Numbered from the stretch's first letter, positions 26,359 through 37,941 are shown. The stretch: 64,000 nucleotides of DNA from Candidatus Gastranaerophilales bacterium (GCA_944325605.1 CALVAX010000005.1:1-64000), one strand, 5' to 3'. Notes: a model not told the origin generated them from the letters alone. A program made the numbers and translations.

Positions 26359-26601
26359 ATGGCAGTTGAACAATTAGCAAATTTGGATTTGGCAAAATTA
26401 GGCGCAGGCATTGCAATCGGTTTTGGTGCAATCGGCGGAGGTCTAGGTCTTGGTATTGCAACTAAAGGCGTTCTTGAATCTATTGCAAGACAGCCTGAAA
26501 TGAAAGATGAAGCTTTCAAAAACTTTATCATCGGTGCAGGTCTTGCTGAAGCTACAGCTATTTACGCACTTCTCGTAGCCTTACTGTTAATTTTTGCTTA
26601 A
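26359..26601 (+). CDS. atpE: F-type ATP synthase subunit c
   Basis: An 80-aa hairpin that forms the rotor ring. The helix-1 Gly-rich run, the loop with ARQPE (43-47) and helix 2 with the ion-binding glutamate E64 in GLAEATAIYAL are clear. The residues that mark Na+ binding in Na+-type rings (a Gln in helix 1 and Ser right after the Glu) are replaced here by Leu (about 31) and Ala (65), which suggests H+ coupling. Ribosome site is AAGGAG. Confidence 0.96.
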   Translation: MAVEQLANLDLAKLGAGIAIGFGAIGGGLGLGIATKGVLESIARQPEMKDEAFKNFIIGAGLAEATAIYALLVALLLIFA

Positions 26602-26625
26602 TCTGTTTTATAAAAAGGGAAAAGT

Positions 26626-27096
26626 ATGTTTGAATTTAATGCAACATTTATAATTGCAATGTTTAGTTTTGTAGTATTCATAATGATTATGAATGCAATA
26701 CTTTACAAACCTGTTTTGAAAGTTATTAATGAAAGACAAACCTACATTGATGACAATCTTAATGCTGCACAAAATTCAAAAACAAAAGCAAAAAGTATTT
26801 TAGATGACAAAGAATGCAGACTCAATGAAGCTTCAGCAAAGTCAAAACAAATTGTTTCGTCAAGAGTTCTTGAAGAAAACGAAAAGGCTAAATGTCTAAC
26901 AGAATCAGCTAAAGCAGAATCTTTACAGAGTATAAATTCTGCTAAAAAGGCTCTGCAAAACGAAGAAATTCAAACCGCAGAAGCTCTGGTGCCGAACATC
27001 AAAGCTCTTGCCGAAAACATTTCCGCAAAAATTCTTGGCGAAACAACTTCTATTGAAAATGTCGATTACGATTACATTAATAAGGTGCTAAAATGA
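26626..27096 (+). CDS. atpF2: ATP synthase b' subunit (first of two b-type)
   Basis: A 156-aa stator protein with an N-terminal membrane helix (about 5-27, FIIAMFSFVVFIMIMN), a basic turn (LYKPVLKVINERQ) and a long helical tail. Together with the different b protein next to it, it would form a heterodimeric peripheral stalk, as in cyanobacteria. It overlaps the next gene by 4 bp (ATGA). Confidence 0.9.
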   Translation: MFEFNATFIIAMFSFVVFIMIMNAILYKPVLKVINERQTYIDDNLNAAQNSKTKAKSILDDKECRLNEASAKSKQIVSSRVLEENEKAKCLTESAKAESLQSINSAKKALQNEEIQTAEALVPNIKALAENISAKILGETTSIENVDYDYINKVLK

Positions 27097-27590
27097 ATAC
27101 AATAGGTCAAATTTGGAATTTCATAGTTACAAGCAACTTCTTCAACTTTGTTGTAATGGTGCTTATTCTCGCATGGATTGTGAAAAAAGCAAATTTGGCT
27201 GAAGTCCTTGAAAATGTAAAAAATAACATAAAAAATACAATCGTCAGAGCGGAAGAAGAAAAAACTTCTGCGGAAAAAGAACTTCAAGCTGCACAAAAAG
27301 CTGTAGAAAATCTTGAATCTGAAATAAAAACAAAAATTGAATCAGCAGAAAAGCAGGCAGAAAACATTGCACAAAATATTGCGCTTGAAACTGAGAAGAA
27401 AGTAGAAAATATTAAAAGCAACATAGAAAGAGCCCTAACTGCCGAAGAAAAAACCATATCAGCAAGACTTTCCAAAAAGACAGCATCAGCATCTTCAGAA
27501 TTAGCTAAAAGACATATAAAATCAGTTCTTGAAGCTCATCCGGAACTTCACGAAAAATATATCAATCAAAGTATTGAAGAATTGGGATAA
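27093..27590 (+). CDS. atpF: ATP synthase b subunit (second of two b-type)
   Basis: A 165-aa stator protein with an N-terminal membrane helix (about 8-30), then a long Glu/Lys/Ala coiled coil (EEEKTSAEKELQAAQKAV). It clearly differs from the preceding b' protein. Translation is coupled through the 4-bp overlap. The delta gene follows by 3 bp. Confidence 0.92.
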   Translation: MNTIGQIWNFIVTSNFFNFVVMVLILAWIVKKANLAEVLENVKNNIKNTIVRAEEEKTSAEKELQAAQKAVENLESEIKTKIESAEKQAENIAQNIALETEKKVENIKSNIERALTAEEKTISARLSKKTASASSELAKRHIKSVLEAHPELHEKYINQSIEELG

Positions 27591-27593
27591 ATT

Positions 27594-29661
<2,068 letters not shown>

Positions 29662-29671
29662 GTAATATAAA

Positions 29672-30604
29672 ATGGCAAATTTAAAAGATATAAAAAACAG
29701 AATACAAAGTGTAGAAAGTACAAAAAAAATCACCCGTGCGATGAAAATGGTTGCGGCAGCCAAAGTAAAAAGAGCTGAATCTACCGTTAAAATGTCGCGG
29801 CCGTTTACGGAAGAATTGAACAAAATGTTCAAAAAACTTCTGGAATCTGTCGGCACCTATTCTGATACAACGCTGAAAATTAAATCTGCAATAGACAATT
29901 ATCCGGCACTTTTGCAGTCAAGAGAATTTAAAACAGCAGGAATTCTTGTTATCACATCAAACAAAGGGCTTGCCGGAGCTTACAACAGCAACATCATAAA
30001 GAAAACTATTCAGGTAATTAAAGATTACAATGCAAAAGGCATAAAGGTTGTTCTTTTTGTAGTCGGTCAAAAAGGTATCGGAACATTAAAAAGAAGATGC
30101 AAAAATTTTGACTGCGAAATCGCAAAACACTATGTTGCAATAGCTAACAACCCGACAGGTGAAGGGGCTCACGAAATTGTTTCAGATATGGCTGAATATT
30201 TTGTAAATCAAAAGATTGATAAAATAGAAATCATTACAACCAGATTTAAAAATATGATGAGCTATTTTATTGAAAGCTGGGAAGTTCTTCCGCTTCAAAC
30301 AAAAGAAGAAGCAAGAGAAAGACTCCACGACAATATTGCAGAGCCAATCATGGAATTTATTCCTGACATGCATAACATTTTGCAAAAAGTGGTTCCGATG
30401 TATATCGCAAACATTATATTTCAGGCATTGCTGGAAGCTCAGGCTTCAGAACTTGCAAGCAGGATGACCGCAATGTCAGCAGCTACAAACAATGCAGAAA
30501 AAATGCTTAAAACCCTTTCTACCGAATACAACAAAACCAGACAGTTTGCGATTACTCAGGAAATTATTGAAGTTGTTTCCGGAGCAAATGCGCAGGTCGG
30601 TTAA
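29672..30604 (+). CDS. atpG: ATP synthase gamma subunit
   Basis: This 310-aa central rotor shaft has both terminal helices: IKNRIQSVESTKKITRAMKMVAAAK at the start and a C-terminal region with EAQASELASRMTAM and NKTRQFAITQEIIEVVSGA. Length is within the longer cyanobacterial/chloroplast range. It is the last gene of the operon; beta and epsilon are missing, and a terminator follows at 30633. Confidence 0.96.
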   Translation: MANLKDIKNRIQSVESTKKITRAMKMVAAAKVKRAESTVKMSRPFTEELNKMFKKLLESVGTYSDTTLKIKSAIDNYPALLQSREFKTAGILVITSNKGLAGAYNSNIIKKTIQVIKDYNAKGIKVVLFVVGQKGIGTLKRRCKNFDCEIAKHYVAIANNPTGEGAHEIVSDMAEYFVNQKIDKIEIITTRFKNMMSYFIESWEVLPLQTKEEARERLHDNIAEPIMEFIPDMHNILQKVVPMYIANIIFQALLEAQASELASRMTAMSAATNNAEKMLKTLSTEYNKTRQFAITQEIIEVVSGANAQVG

Positions 30605-30632
30605 CAACAGAGTAATCTGTATATAAATCACT

Positions 30633-30670
30633 AAAAAGCCGCTATGTTTTCATCAAACTTGCGGCTTTTT
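30633..30670. terminator. Terminator after the atp operon
   Basis: AAAAAGCCGC (30633-30642) pairs with GCGGCTTTTT (30661-30670). A-tract and T-tract flanks make it usable by the convergent minus-strand membrane operon as well. Confidence 0.88.
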
Positions 30671-30678
30671 AAAATTAT

Positions 30679-32343
30679 TTATTTATTTAAAAATTTATTC
30701 ATATCAGGCTGTAAAAATTCAAGTTTAGAAGCGTCAGCGCCGGCCTGAGACAGCTGCGGCATCTGTTTAGCTTCCAGAGCCTTCTTTTCAGCCAATCTAG
30801 CTTTTCTCTTTGCTTCAGATTTATTAGTCATGTAAATATTAAGTTTAGGAATACCGATACCAAGGACAAGGCCGGAGTAGAGGTATCCTGCAACTTGGGC
30901 GAGGTTCAAAATTTTCAAACGGCGACTTACTGCTTTGCCGGTTTCAGATGCTGGCAAAAGTTTCAGCATCTCAGAAAATTTGAGTGCTTTACCATCTTTT
31001 GAAACCGAAGAGATATTTGCTTTTTTCAACCCTTCCACAAGAACCTCATCACGGGTTTTAAGGATTTTCTTGAAGAAAGATGATTCTTTTGGATTTTTGA
31101 GAAGTGATTTTTCTTTATCCATTGCAAGCACAACACCTTTTGCTACAAAATTACCAAGAACAAGCCAGTTAAAGAACCCTAAAACATCCTTAACTACAGA
31201 TTCTCTAAGTTCATCCTTATCACGGGCAACCATAAATCTTGACATAATCGTAAGTCCGTAAATAAATTTAAACTGGTTAATCGTCGGAACAAGTCCTTTA
31301 TACTGAATATTCTTTAAAAGCCCGCCTTTTTTCATTGCAAGATTTGCGACAATACTGCCTCCAAATACGGCAGCAGCTGCAAGCTTCCACAACTTAAAGC
31401 CGAATGATTTATCCTTTTCGCGGCCTTCAACCCCGACAAATCCGTCGCTTCCTGTCTTTTTCTTTGTCAGGTAAATATTCATCGGCTGAATTGACATGCC
31501 TATACCGGATGCAACTGCCATACCTGCAATTGTTCTGCGGTTATTTAATTTTTTAATACTTTTTATAAATTCATTTTCACTAAACTTCGCAGCCTTTTCA
31601 AATTCTTTAATAACATTTTCTTTAGTCAGAGTTTTTGAAATATTATAAAGATTTTCGACAAAGGTAGAAAGATTAGAAGTAGTTTCCTTGTTAAAGCCTT
31701 TCAATTTGTAGTCGGACTCTGAACCGGTAGCTTCTATAATGTAATTTACAAGGTACTGGCGCGTAGAAGCCGGTATTGTATCTTTATCTATATCAGGGCT
31801 TGCAAGAGCTTTGAGCATACGCTCTTTGATAACCTGCACATTATGTTCGGAAAGTGATATGTCCTGTCCGTTGTTTGTTGTAGTAACGTTTTTCAAAACG
31901 TCACCCAATGTAGCTTCAAGAGCCCCGTTTCTTCCGTTCTTCTGAATGTTATTATGAAAATACTTGCCGATAATATCAAAACTTTCATTATCAGCAAAGA
32001 TTTTATCTGCTCTTACATTAAATGTTTTATTCAGAGCAAGAGAAAAAGCAAGAGCAGCAAGGGAGCCGTAAACACCGATTAAGGAATGGTTAATGGTTCC
32101 GGAAGCTTCACGACGTCCGGTTTCAAGACCTGCAGCCGGCCCTCTGTTAATAGTATCAACAGTAGTTCTTGGTAAAACCATTGAACCAACGTCAACACCA
32201 TTAGCGCCCCAGGCCTGATTTGTGTCTAAAAATCTTAAACCAAGGCTTATGTAGTCACTTGCACCTTTAAAGTTGATATTTTGTTTCTGTTCCTTTTTGT
32301 TTCCTGTTTGAGTTTGTAATTGCGGGGTTTCTAGTATCTTCAT
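30679..32343 (-). CDS. Large F-x-G membrane protein, tandem paralogue B
   Basis: A 554-aa protein with no named family that I recognise. The N-terminus MKILETPQ leads to INFKG (23-27). Four to six hydrophobic segments are present (about 85-105, 272-290, 318-335, 380-405 and 490-510). Landmarks shared with the upstream neighbour are RREASG, SIQPMN, YKGLVPTINQ, and ARDKDELRESVVKDVLGF. The C-terminus is a charged Lys/Ala helix. A strong ribosome site (AAGGAG) lies 10 bp after the upstream gene, so the two are co-expressed and probably work together. A membrane scaffold or transport role is possible, but nothing in the sequence proves it. Confidence 0.72.
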   Translation of the reverse strand: MKILETPQLQTQTGNKKEQKQNINFKGASDYISLGLRFLDTNQAWGANGVDVGSMVLPRTTVDTINRGPAAGLETGRREASGTINHSLIGVYGSLAALAFSLALNKTFNVRADKIFADNESFDIIGKYFHNNIQKNGRNGALEATLGDVLKNVTTTNNGQDISLSEHNVQVIKERMLKALASPDIDKDTIPASTRQYLVNYIIEATGSESDYKLKGFNKETTSNLSTFVENLYNISKTLTKENVIKEFEKAAKFSENEFIKSIKKLNNRRTIAGMAVASGIGMSIQPMNIYLTKKKTGSDGFVGVEGREKDKSFGFKLWKLAAAAVFGGSIVANLAMKKGGLLKNIQYKGLVPTINQFKFIYGLTIMSRFMVARDKDELRESVVKDVLGFFNWLVLGNFVAKGVVLAMDKEKSLLKNPKESSFFKKILKTRDEVLVEGLKKANISSVSKDGKALKFSEMLKLLPASETGKAVSRRLKILNLAQVAGYLYSGLVLGIGIPKLNIYMTNKSEAKRKARLAEKKALEAKQMPQLSQAGADASKLEFLQPDMNKFLNK

Positions 32344-32353
32344 AATTTTCTCC

Positions 32354-34126
32354 TTACGAATTCATAAATGCCTTTTTAAAAGTCGAATTTGCGGCCGCTG
32401 CACCTGTCATACTTAACGACGATGAAGCAGCCCCCATACCGGCGCCGCCGGAGGTGGCATTCGACTTTCCTGCATTTAATTTCGCAAGATCATCTTTTGC
32501 TTTATTTTTTTGTGCCTGAGTTCTTGTATATAGAGGGATAAATAAACCAAGAGACAATAATGAGAAGGCAATGTTGCCTAGCTGGCATATTGTTCTTAAG
32601 CGTTTGTCATGAGCTGTGGCAAGTTCATCTGTTGATTTAAGAGAAGTATGTTTTGCCCAGTTCCAGAATTTCTGTAAAACATTTGCGTTATCATCAAGTT
32701 TTTTCAGTCTGTTTATAAGAGTTACTTTGCCTTTGTTGCGGGCTTCAATGAACAATGCAATACCTTTTGCTGCATAATCTCCTAAGAAATAGAAGCTTGA
32801 GAATGTTGCAATATCTCTTATCGTTGATTCCTTAAGTTCGTTTTTATCTTCTGCGGCCCCCATGCGGCTTGCAAAAGTTGCTGTTGAAATAATTCTTGCC
32901 TGATCCATTGTCGGGAACAATCCTTTAAACTGGAACAGAGATTTAAAACTCGGCTTATCCATTATCATAGAAAGTCCGCAAACACCAAGCATTGAACTTA
33001 TAGAAATAATTTTTTGTTTTAAAAGCTGAAGTTTTTCAGTTTTTGTAGGTTCTTTATACTCTTTATTTTCGTCATAGTCGTTATAAATCGGAGCACCTTT
33101 ACGTCCGGACATTTTGTGCGTAATCCATCTGTTTATAGGCTGCGCTGAAATTGCCAGCGGGATAATAATGCCAAGCCCGCCGATACTTTTCCAGTTAACC
33201 AATTTCTTAGCTTTTTTAAAGTATGCACCAAGCTCTTCTGCCGTTGTAATTCCTTTTGCTTTAGCACCGTACAAAACTTTTGGAGTATCTTTGCAGAATG
33301 AATACAAATTGTTTCCCAGATAAGCTTCTTCGCCTTTAAATCTTATATTTTCCGAAATATGGGTTAGATCAACAAGTTTTCTGTAAGCGTCTTTAGTATG
33401 CTTATATTCGCCGGTATTTGCAGCCTTTGCCAGAATATTAATTGCATCTTCAGCATCTGATTTCAGGCGAATACTGCTTACAATATCATCAATACTGCTA
33501 AGTCCTTTTATTTTGTCAGGATTGTCGGCAAGAAGCATTGCAAAAGACTTTATTCCGCCTTTTTCGTAAGCTTTTCCATTAATGCCCTCAAGTGACAAAA
33601 TTGAACGTTTAAAGAAATCTTTAAGATGAGCTTCACTCTGTTCACCCGGCTTGTAAAATTTTGCTATTTTATCATAAGCTTCAGCGTTAGCCCAGTTGTT
33701 AATAAGGTTTTTATCAAACTTACCCATTACAGGAAGATTAAACAGAGTTCCCGCGCCAATTACAACAAAACTTGGCAGAATACAGTTGATAATCAGCCCG
33801 GAACCTTCTCTGCGCAAAGCTTCAAATCCGCCTATCCAATTGAACTGGCGTTTTCTTTTCCCGTTTTTATCAACTATCGGTTTGCCGTCTTTATCCTTTT
33901 TGTTTGAACCGGCAGTAGTTTCTATAATACTGCGGGGAATTATTGCTGTAGACAAATCCAGAAATGAAACATTCAGCATCGGATGTTCTTCACACTTTTG
34001 AACACCTTTTACAAGCAGATCAACCATACCGCCCTTAAATGAAGGCTGGTTTTCTACTGCATTTTTATTAATACGCACAGGGGTATTTTTTTTGTCTACA
34101 CTACTTATATCTACTTTAGTAATCAT
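32354..34126 (-). CDS. Large F-x-G membrane protein, tandem paralogue A
   Basis: A 590-aa paralogue of the downstream gene. The N-terminus carries PSFKG at 28-32. Shared landmarks, in the same order, are IPRSIIE, RREGSG, SAQPIN, FKGLFPTMDQ, and AEDKNELKESTIRDIATF. Hydrophobic segments are at about 110-130, 320-340, 385-400, 440-460 and 520-540. The last 50 residues are Ala/Ser/Gly-rich and low complexity. It is first in the operon; an extended -10 lies 30 bp upstream, and there is no clear ribosome site. There is no known function. Confidence 0.72.
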   Translation of the reverse strand: MITKVDISSVDKKNTPVRINKNAVENQPSFKGGMVDLLVKGVQKCEEHPMLNVSFLDLSTAIIPRSIIETTAGSNKKDKDGKPIVDKNGKRKRQFNWIGGFEALRREGSGLIINCILPSFVVIGAGTLFNLPVMGKFDKNLINNWANAEAYDKIAKFYKPGEQSEAHLKDFFKRSILSLEGINGKAYEKGGIKSFAMLLADNPDKIKGLSSIDDIVSSIRLKSDAEDAINILAKAANTGEYKHTKDAYRKLVDLTHISENIRFKGEEAYLGNNLYSFCKDTPKVLYGAKAKGITTAEELGAYFKKAKKLVNWKSIGGLGIIIPLAISAQPINRWITHKMSGRKGAPIYNDYDENKEYKEPTKTEKLQLLKQKIISISSMLGVCGLSMIMDKPSFKSLFQFKGLFPTMDQARIISTATFASRMGAAEDKNELKESTIRDIATFSSFYFLGDYAAKGIALFIEARNKGKVTLINRLKKLDDNANVLQKFWNWAKHTSLKSTDELATAHDKRLRTICQLGNIAFSLLSLGLFIPLYTRTQAQKNKAKDDLAKLNAGKSNATSGGAGMGAASSSLSMTGAAAANSTFKKAFMNS

Positions 34127-34156
34127 AAATTTTGGTCTGGATTTTTAACAACACAT

Positions 34157-34165
34157 ATTATAACA
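34157..34165 (-). promoter_or_regulatory. Extended -10 promoter of the paired membrane genes
   Basis: Read on the minus strand, TGT-TATAAT ends 30 bp before the start of the gene at 34126. The rest of the 34166-34414 gap is very AT-rich; I see no gene or RNA in it. Confidence 0.55.
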
Positions 34166-34414
34166 ACTACACAAAAGTATTAAAAGCTGTGAATTTTAAA
34201 AATTGCGCTTTTTTATTAAATTGTTAAAGAGATATTAAGACGACTTTTTGATTTTTTTTCTAAATTTTAGTGTTTTTGTATAAAATATAAGCGTTTTTAA
34301 GTCCATAAACAGGCTTTTTAATAATTCCTAAGACAAATTTCGCGAAAAAACAACTGTACTTGTTTGTAAATAATTGTAACAAATACGCTTAATATTTTTT
34401 ATTTTATATATTGT

Positions 34415-35824
34415 TTATATATTAAAATACTTTTTTACAAATTCTACGGCATGCTCTTTTGTAATTACATCACCGCTAATTTGTGCTTCATGAAGAGCGT
34501 CCAAAATTTCACCAAGTTTTGGAGAAGGTTTTATATTCAAAAGTTTCATAACCTCATTGCCGTCAAGAAGTTTTGGAAGTGGTTCCAGAGTGTCTTTAAC
34601 TTTCAGGTAAAAATCTTGCAGACGAGTGAGAGAATTTATATTATTTTCTACCATTTCATCAGAAATTGCAGGGCCTCTTGCTGACAATCTGTCAGCTTTT
34701 GCAAGAACAATTTCATCAAGCGAATTGTCCTCCATTTTTCTTACATAACGCATCATCGCTTTTTCATTTACATCATGTGATGTCATAAGAGCCGCAGGAT
34801 ATATATGATTTTTTATCATACAAGATATATAATCAATCTGTTTGTTAGAAAAAACAAGTTTTTTAAGAATCGGCACAACCAGTTTGGCTCCGATATCATC
34901 ATGCTTTATAAACCTGTGGCGTCCTGTATCTTCTTCGATTGTCCAGGTCGAAAATTTTCCGATATCATGGAGAAATCCTGCCAACTTTAAGTGCGCAAGC
35001 CTCGAATATCCGCCAAAATCAGATTTTTGAAGATGTTCTTTTACAGGTTCAGGGGAAGACTTATAAATCACTCCGATGTTCCTGACTGTTTCAATTGAGT
35101 GTTCTAACAAACGCAAATGATGATGGCTATTTGGAGGAATTTGTTTCAACTCTTTCACTACAGGAAAAATTTTCTCTAATAAGCCAACCTTATCCATTTC
35201 TAACAAAGTCTGCGGTGTAAATTCGCCGGAGAAAAGATGCATAAGTTCATAATTTATGCGCTCAACTGCAGGCACAGAAATCAAATCCAGATGTTTTTTC
35301 AATTGGGTTTCGGTTTGTCCGTCAATTTTAAAACCTGTTTGCGCTTGAAATCTGTAAACACGCAGAATTCTAAGAGGATCGTCCGTAAAATTTTTCTCTG
35401 AAATCGAACGTATTATTCCGTTTTTAAGGTCATCTGCGCCGCCTGTTTTATCAATCAATTCAAATGTTTTAATATTCACAGCTATAGCATTTATCGTTAA
35501 ATCCCGCCGGAACAGATCAGCGTTGATGTTTCCTCCGGCAGGTTGTGTAATATCCAGATAATTGATTTTATCCTTCATTACAACTCTGTAGATTTTATTT
35601 TCTTCATCCAGCGGAACAAAAGTTGCATCAAAGAATTTAGCAATTCTAAGCGCAAAATCTTTTGTATCAAGATTTTCAACAACCAGATCTCTGTCATTAG
35701 TCGACTTTCCGCACAAAAAATCCCGAACTGCTCCGCCGACAAGATAAATTTCTCCGTCAAAATTTTTTGCAATCTGAGTAAGTATTTCATCAGATTTAAT
35801 TATTTTCTCTAAGTCCAAATTCAT
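34415..35824 (-). CDS. cca: CCA-adding enzyme / poly(A) polymerase family nucleotidyltransferase with HD domain
   Basis: This 469-aa class II nucleotidyltransferase adds or repairs tRNA 3' CCA ends (or adds A tails). The N-terminal head contains LVGGAVRDFL (28-37) and the metal-binding DRD (44-46), then RRDLTINA. The C-terminal half contains an HD phosphohydrolase signature (GFLHDIGKFSTW). It overlaps rsmE by 29 bp, so the two RNA-processing genes form an operon. CCA-adding, A-adding and poly(A) types cannot be separated confidently by eye. Confidence 0.9.
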   Translation of the reverse strand: MNLDLEKIIKSDEILTQIAKNFDGEIYLVGGAVRDFLCGKSTNDRDLVVENLDTKDFALRIAKFFDATFVPLDEENKIYRVVMKDKINYLDITQPAGGNINADLFRRDLTINAIAVNIKTFELIDKTGGADDLKNGIIRSISEKNFTDDPLRILRVYRFQAQTGFKIDGQTETQLKKHLDLISVPAVERINYELMHLFSGEFTPQTLLEMDKVGLLEKIFPVVKELKQIPPNSHHHLRLLEHSIETVRNIGVIYKSSPEPVKEHLQKSDFGGYSRLAHLKLAGFLHDIGKFSTWTIEEDTGRHRFIKHDDIGAKLVVPILKKLVFSNKQIDYISCMIKNHIYPAALMTSHDVNEKAMMRYVRKMEDNSLDEIVLAKADRLSARGPAISDEMVENNINSLTRLQDFYLKVKDTLEPLPKLLDGNEVMKLLNIKPSPKLGEILDALHEAQISGDVITKEHAVEFVKKYFNI

Positions 35825-36542
35825 AAATTATATTTCCTAATGCCACAGTTACAGCTGTTTCAGCCTTCAAAATCAAATTACCGAGTGTAAGCATCGGAAC
35901 AGATTTTGCACGGAATAAATCAAATTCTTTTTCAGAAAACCCGCCTTCAGGCCCTATAATCACAAGCAGACTTTCACCATCTTTAACCGGAGTTTCATCA
36001 AAAAAATCGCGTATAGTTTTTGTTGCACACCGTTCACAAAAAGCAACAACTTTATCAAAGCGTTCGCTGTCAATCAATTCAGCAAGCCCTGACGTCTTTT
36101 CACAATGCGGAATAACAGCCCTTTCGCATTGTTTCGAAGCCTCATACATTATACGATTCCATCTGTCTATTTTCTTTTCAGCATTTGCCTTATTAAGTGC
36201 ACAATTATCCGTTATTACAGGACAAACCGCCCTGACACCGAGTTCTGTAGCTTTTTCAATCACAAAATTCTGCGCATCGCTTCTCAGAGGGCTCTGGGCA
36301 AGATACAAATTAAACCTCAAATCTCTTTCCGAGTAATAAGATTTTGAAACTTCGCACACAATTTCACTTGATGAAATACTTTTTATAGAAGTTTCATACT
36401 GAATACGATTTTCATCAATCAAAAGCAGAGGTTCTCCTGTCTTTGCGCGGAGAGATTTTGCGATATGGATATAATTTTCTCTGTCAGTAATTCTTATGTT
36501 TCCTTCGCTGACAGAATCAGACTTAATAAAAAAATGCGGCAA
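35796..36542 (-). CDS. rsmE: 16S rRNA m3U1498 methyltransferase
   Basis: This 248-aa SPOUT methyltransferase methylates N3 of U1498 in 16S rRNA. The C-terminal knot motifs VIIGPEGGFSEKE and LGNLILKAETA are typical; the N-terminal PUA-like part begins PHFFI. The start is TTG, supported by AAAGGA eight bases upstream and by the family-like first residues. It is cotranscribed with cca. Confidence 0.92.
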   Translation of the reverse strand: MPHFFIKSDSVSEGNIRITDRENYIHIAKSLRAKTGEPLLLIDENRIQYETSIKSISSSEIVCEVSKSYYSERDLRFNLYLAQSPLRSDAQNFVIEKATELGVRAVCPVITDNCALNKANAEKKIDRWNRIMYEASKQCERAVIPHCEKTSGLAELIDSERFDKVVAFCERCATKTIRDFFDETPVKDGESLLVIIGPEGGFSEKEFDLFRAKSVPMLTLGNLILKAETAVTVALGNIIYEFGLRENN

Positions 36543-36689
36543 TTTTTTATTCCTTTCATATTGATTTTACACAAAAAGGCAGGCTTTGAAAACAAATATT
36601 AATTTTTAATAAAATAACTGGTATTTTATTTCTTTTTGAAGTATTATTATGGTAGTAAAAAATTACAAATTACCAATTGGGAGAATATC

Positions 36690-37766
36690 GTGCAAAATAC
36701 ACAAGCGAATGAAAAAGTTATAGGCATACCCCGTGCAATGTCATTTTACAATAATTACCCGTTTTACTTCGGATTTTTCAGTGACCTCGGGATTAAAATA
36801 GTTTTGTCTGATATTACAACAAAACAGACCATGTCAAGAGGTGCAGCGCTTGTTGTCACTGAAACATGTCTTCCAATAAAAGTTTACATCGGTCATATTC
36901 TTAACCTTCTGGATAAAGGGGTTGATAAAATTTTTGTTCCTTCAATCCAGTCGGTGGCTAATAAGATTTATAACTGTTCTAAAATCAGAGGTCTGCCAGA
37001 TTTAGTCAGAAACGTTATTAAAAAAGATTTCACGATGGTTGAGGCAACTCTTGACAAATCCGCTAAAAATCACGGACTCTACGATTTCTTAAAAGAAATC
37101 GCCTCTTATTTCGGCATTACGGATGAAAACATCATTAAAAAAGCATCAAAAGCCGGATGGAGATGTTATAACAACTTCTTTATCATGACAAAATCCGGCA
37201 TGAGTTATAAAAAAGCTATGAATTATGCGCTTCAGGGCAAGATTTTCATAGAAAACCAGACTAAAGAGTATCCTATTTCTGTTGCTCTTGTGTCACACGG
37301 ATACAATATCTATGACGAAAGAACTTCAATGAAAATCATTGAAAAACTTGAAAAAATGGACGTAAAAGTTGTGACATCACTTCAGCTTTCAAATGAACAG
37401 ATGGATGAAGGAATAAACACTCTGGGCAGTGAAAAATACTGGGCAAATGAATACGAAATGACCGGAACCGCCGGACATTACCTTAAAGACAACCGAATTG
37501 ACGGCATAATTACGCTTACAGCATTCGGCTGCGGCCCTGACTCATTGATGGTTGAAAGAATTCAACGACGCGCAAAACATTTCGGCAAACCGCTTCTTCA
37601 CCTGACAATTGACGAACAGACAGGAGAAGCAGGGTTTATCACACGTCTTGAAGCGTTTGTTGATATGCTTTTCCGCAAAAAACGCGCTAAAATCATTAAT
37701 GACATTGAAATTAACGACACAGCACGCAGTTATATTCCGAATACCAATTTTATTGAAACAAAATAA
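36690..37766 (+). CDS. DUF2229-type protein (CoA-dehydratase activase-related)
   Basis: This 358-aa protein has the DUF2229 opening VIGIPRAMSFYNNYPFYFGFF, the ETCLPIKVYIGHI segment and a C-terminal CGPDSLMVERIQRR with DEQTGEAGFITRLEAF. All are typical of the proteins that follow the activase domain in 2-hydroxyacyl-CoA dehydratase systems. It stands alone: neither the ATPase activase domain nor dehydratase subunits are adjacent. Conserved cysteines could hold an Fe-S cluster. A TTG start 54 bp upstream is possible, but GTG 36690 has a well-spaced GGGAG. Repeat copy 3 follows immediately. Confidence 0.82.
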   Translation: MQNTQANEKVIGIPRAMSFYNNYPFYFGFFSDLGIKIVLSDITTKQTMSRGAALVVTETCLPIKVYIGHILNLLDKGVDKIFVPSIQSVANKIYNCSKIRGLPDLVRNVIKKDFTMVEATLDKSAKNHGLYDFLKEIASYFGITDENIIKKASKAGWRCYNNFFIMTKSGMSYKKAMNYALQGKIFIENQTKEYPISVALVSHGYNIYDERTSMKIIEKLEKMDVKVVTSLQLSNEQMDEGINTLGSEKYWANEYEMTGTAGHYLKDNRIDGIITLTAFGCGPDSLMVERIQRRAKHFGKPLLHLTIDEQTGEAGFITRLEAFVDMLFRKKRAKIINDIEINDTARSYIPNTNFIETK

Positions 37767-37769
37767 CAC

Positions 37770-37932
37770 TGAGTTTTTATAATTGCGTAACCCTGAGCCA
37801 CTCTGCCGAACAAAACGATTAAGTATTGTTTTGTGAGAGGGCGAAGGATCCCCTGAAAACGTAAGGAGATTCTTAGGGCTAAAGCACTCAGAATGACGTG
37901 CTTTTTATAATATTTGTAGAACTTGCTATATA
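37770..37932 (+). repeat. Interspersed palindromic repeat, copy 3 (degenerate left end)
   Basis: The right side is close to copy 1 (CTCAGAATGACGTGCTTTTTATAATATT and GAACTTGCTATATA), and the left inverted end is eroded. The middle carries an extra hairpin (ACAAAACGATTAAGTATTGT) not seen in copies 1 and 2, and GAAGGATC is retained. Confidence 0.7.
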
Positions 37933-37941
37933 AGGCACTAA

